From assembly GCA_025934385.1 (NCBI GenBank), contig JAICYE010000099.1:1-7365 (forward strand): a stretch of DNA of 7,365 bases, read 5' to 3'. The translations under genes were made by a program, and so were the position numbers. The DNA comes from Acidimicrobiia bacterium (GTDB lineage Bacteria; Actinomycetota; Acidimicrobiia; IMCC26256; BP-133). Positions 5,428 through 7,365 of this stretch are shown here, one piece after another (the first letter of the stretch is position 1; every line of letters begins with the position of its first letter). Under the pieces are notes generated by a model. It ran no database searches and was not told the DNA's origin. It saw only the letters and a program-made list of their open reading frames with translations.

Positions 5428-6870
5428 GTGGATGATCGCATCGGCGAGGCCTGCGGGGTCTTCGGCGTCTATGCGCCGGGCCAGCCGGTCGCCAAGCTGA
5501 CCTACTTCGGCCTCTTCGCCCTCCAGCACCGCGGCCAGGAATCGGCCGGGATCGCGGTCAGCGACGGCCAGACGATCACCGTCGTGAAGGACATGGGGCT
5601 CGTCACCCAGGTGTTCGACGAGCGCCGGCTGGCGCCGCTCGAGGGTCACCTGGCCATCGGCCAGGTCCGGTACTCCACCACCGGCAAGAGCACCTGGCAC
5701 AACGCCCAGCCCGTCTACCGCTCGACCGGCGACGCGGGCTTCGCTCTGGGGCACAACGGCAACCTGACGAACACGATCGAGCTGGCCGACGAACTCGGCC
5801 TCGACCGCAAGACCGTCGGGTCCGACTCCGACATCGTGGGGGAGTTGCTGGCCCGGGAGTACTCCGACGAGCCCCGCTCCGACGGGAGGGATCTGGAAGG
5901 CCCGCTGGAGCGGGTCCTGCCCCGACTGCGGGGCGCCTTCTCGCTGGTCCTGATGGACGATGCCCGCCTCATCGGCGTCCGGGACCCGAACGGGTTCCGG
6001 CCGCTGGTGCTCGGCCGGCTGGAGGGCGGCTGGGTCCTGGCCAGCGAGACGGCCGGGCTCGACATCGTCGGGGCGGTGCCCGTCCGGGAGATCGAGCCGG
6101 CGGAGATGATCGTGATCGACGCCAGCGGCGTCCGCTCCCGGCGCTACGCCGAGCCCGACCCGAAGCTGTGCCTCTTCGAGTTCGTCTACTTCGCCCGTCC
6201 GGACTCGGAGCTGTACTCGCAGAACGTCCACGCCGCCCGGCAGCGGATGGGCGAGGAGCTGGCCCGCCAGGCGCCGGCCAAGGCCGACATGGTCATGCCG
6301 GTGCCGGAGTCGGGGGTGCCCGCCGCCCAGGGCTTCGCCCGGGAGTCGGGGATCCCCTATGGCGACGGGCTGGTCAAGAACCGCTACGTCGGGCGGACGT
6401 TCATCGCCCCCACCCAGCAGCTGCGGGGGATGGGCGTTCGGCTCAAGCTCAACCCGCTGGTGGAGAACATCGCCGGCAAGCGGCTGGTCGTGGTCGACGA
6501 CTCGATCGTGCGGGGGACGACGACGCGCCAGATCGTCCAGATGCTGCGGGAGGCGGGGGCCGTCGAGGTGCACCTGCGGGTGTCGTCGCCGCCCTACCGC
6601 TGGCCCTGCTTCTTCGGGATGGACACCGGGCGCCGTTCCGAGCTGCTGGCCGCCGACCTGTCGGTGGGCGAGATCCGGAGCTACCTGGGCGCCGACTCGC
6701 TGGCCTACCTCGAGCTGCCCCGGCTGGTGGCCGCCACCGGGGCGTCACCGGGAGCCTTTTGCTGCGCATGCCTGACAGGGGATTACCCGGTGCCGATCGT
6801 GGAGGAGCTGGCCGGCGAGCCGAACTCGGAGGACGGGGCGCCGGACGCCATCGAGAGCGCTCCGGCCTGA
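5428..6870 (+). CDS. purF: Amidophosphoribosyltransferase (glutamine PRPP amidotransferase)
   Basis: This enzyme makes 5-phosphoribosylamine from PRPP and glutamine, the first committed step of de novo purine synthesis in the cytoplasm. The 480-residue protein has the family's usual length. The N-terminal Ntn glutaminase (about 9-240) begins with CGVFGVYAPG, C9 being the nucleophile, with LQHRGQESAGIAV (32-44), RYSTTG (81-86) and GHNGNL (108-113). The phosphoribosyltransferase domain has MPVPESGVPAA (290-300), YVGRTFIAP (320-328) and the PRPP motif VVVDDSIVRGTT (354-365). C248, C394, C445 and C448 align with the four ligands of the [4Fe-4S] cluster in Bacillus subtilis PurF, so this is the iron-sulfur type. 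An eight-residue leader before C9 must be removed to expose it, as in the B. subtilis type. The frame is open upstream inside the exchanger gene, but GTG 5428 gives the short leader. Feedback inhibition by AMP/GMP is typical of the family. purM follows after 17 bases. Confidence 0.97.
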   Translation: MDDRIGEACGVFGVYAPGQPVAKLTYFGLFALQHRGQESAGIAVSDGQTITVVKDMGLVTQVFDERRLAPLEGHLAIGQVRYSTTGKSTWHNAQPVYRSTGDAGFALGHNGNLTNTIELADELGLDRKTVGSDSDIVGELLAREYSDEPRSDGRDLEGPLERVLPRLRGAFSLVLMDDARLIGVRDPNGFRPLVLGRLEGGWVLASETAGLDIVGAVPVREIEPAEMIVIDASGVRSRRYAEPDPKLCLFEFVYFARPDSELYSQNVHAARQRMGEELARQAPAKADMVMPVPESGVPAAQGFARESGIPYGDGLVKNRYVGRTFIAPTQQLRGMGVRLKLNPLVENIAGKRLVVVDDSIVRGTTTRQIVQMLREAGAVEVHLRVSSPPYRWPCFFGMDTGRRSELLAADLSVGEIRSYLGADSLAYLELPRLVAATGASPGAFCCACLTGDYPVPIVEELAGEPNSEDGAPDAIESAPA

Positions 6871-6887
6871 GTCTTCCGGGGTCTCGG

Positions 6888-7365
6888 ATGACCGACTACC
6901 GCTCGGCCGGTGTCGACCTGGAGGCGGCCGAGGAGGCCGTTGACCGGATCCGGTCGGTCGTGGCCTCGACGGCCCGGCCCGAGGTCGTCGGCGGCATCGG
7001 CGGTTTCGGCGGGTTCTTCGCCCTCGACCCGGGCCGGTGGACGGCGCCGCTGCTCGTCTCCACGACCGACGGGGTGGGCACGAAGTCCGAGGTGGCCCGC
7101 CTCCTCGGCCGCTACGACACCATCGGCCTCGACTGCGTGGCCATGTCGGTCGACGATCTCGCCGTCTGCGGCGCCGAGCCGCTCTTCTTCCTCGACTACG
7201 TCTCGGTCGGGCGCAACGACCCGGCGATGGTCGAGGCGCTGGTGGCCGGCGTCGCCGACGGCTGCCGGCAGGCCGGCTGCGCCCTGGTCGGCGGCGAGAT
7301 CTCCGAGCATCCCGGGGTCATGGAGCCGGGCCAGTTCGACCTCGTCGGCTTCGCCGTCGGCGTGG
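6888..7365 (+). CDS. purM: Phosphoribosylformylglycinamidine cyclo-ligase (AIR synthetase), N-terminal part
   Basis: This is a partial gene with 159 codons visible, about half of the usual 340-350 residues; the frame continues beyond the window. The enzyme closes FGAM to AIR with ATP, the fifth step of purine synthesis. Visible family motifs are YRSAGVDLEAAEEAVDRI (4-21), GGIGGFGGFFAL (35-46), LLVSTTDGVGTKSEVA (55-70), DTIGLDCVAMSVDDLAVCGAEPLFFLDY (77-104) and ALVGGEISEHPGVM (131-144). The last corresponds to GGETAEMPG in Escherichia coli-type enzymes and to an EHPG variant I associate with actinobacteria, supporting the lineage. The ATG at 6888 gives the standard N-terminus. The gap after purF is 17 bases with only a weak GGGG as ribosome site, so it is probably co-transcribed with purF. 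Confidence 0.95.
   Translation, partial: MTDYRSAGVDLEAAEEAVDRIRSVVASTARPEVVGGIGGFGGFFALDPGRWTAPLLVSTTDGVGTKSEVARLLGRYDTIGLDCVAMSVDDLAVCGAEPLFFLDYVSVGRNDPAMVEALVAGVADGCRQAGCALVGGEISEHPGVMEPGQFDLVGFAVGV

Noticed and set aside
4277..5500. A 407-codon open frame on the plus strand
   Set aside because: It is another frame of the exchanger and purF region, Arg-rich with no membrane segments, a composition artefact.
5248..6573. A 441-codon open frame on the minus strand
   Set aside because: It is antisense to purF, whose product is unmistakable; the translation is His/Asp/Pro-rich without motifs.

Overview
The window is very GC-rich, densely coded DNA with C/G-dominated third codon positions and GTG as well as ATG starts. 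Protein features (an EHPG-type PurM motif, a PurF with iron-sulfur ligands, a Pro/Thr-linker secreted protein with a C-P-G domain) point to a high-GC actinobacterium. My best guess is the Acidimicrobiia or a nearby lineage; this is inference, with no marker gene here to settle it. Nine genes cover almost everything. No gap between genes exceeds about 50 bases. I see no tRNA, rRNA, CRISPR array, insertion sequence or phage gene.

Left block, minus strand, read right to left: pspA (1503-775), a short NfeD-type OB-fold protein (764-555) and the N-terminal part of a flotillin/SPFH membrane protein (529 to beyond base 1). This looks like one operon for envelope stress and membrane organisation: PspA on the inner face of the membrane, flotillin as a membrane scaffold, NfeD as the usual flotillin partner.

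Middle block, minus strand: an L-2-haloacid-dehalogenase-type HAD hydrolase (4054-3392), a membrane-anchored extracytoplasmic protein of unknown function (3380-2598) and a PolX-like PHP phosphoesterase without a polymerase domain (2588-1548). Gaps of 9 to 11 bases suggest co-transcription. pspA follows 44 bases later with its own putative promoter.

Right block, plus strand: a CaCA-family sodium/calcium (or cation/proton) exchanger (4101-5417), then purF (5428-6870) and the start of purM (6888 to the window end). PurF and PurM catalyse the first and fifth steps of de novo purine synthesis.

The most notable non-coding pattern is that the first genes of the putative transcription units (HAD hydrolase, exchanger, purF, pspA) all have a TANNNT hexamer ending 7 or 8 bases before the start codon and no well-placed Shine-Dalgarno. 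That is the layout of leaderless actinobacterial promoters. The flotillin gene, internal to its operon, instead has a good GGAGG. The HAD/exchanger pair is divergent, with promoters so close that each -10 falls where the other's -35 would be, and a small inverted repeat lies midway. The pspA -10 overlaps a CGC-N5-GCG inverted repeat. I do not see a clearly new biological system; most genes are recognisable housekeeping or stress genes, with one uncharacterised secreted protein.
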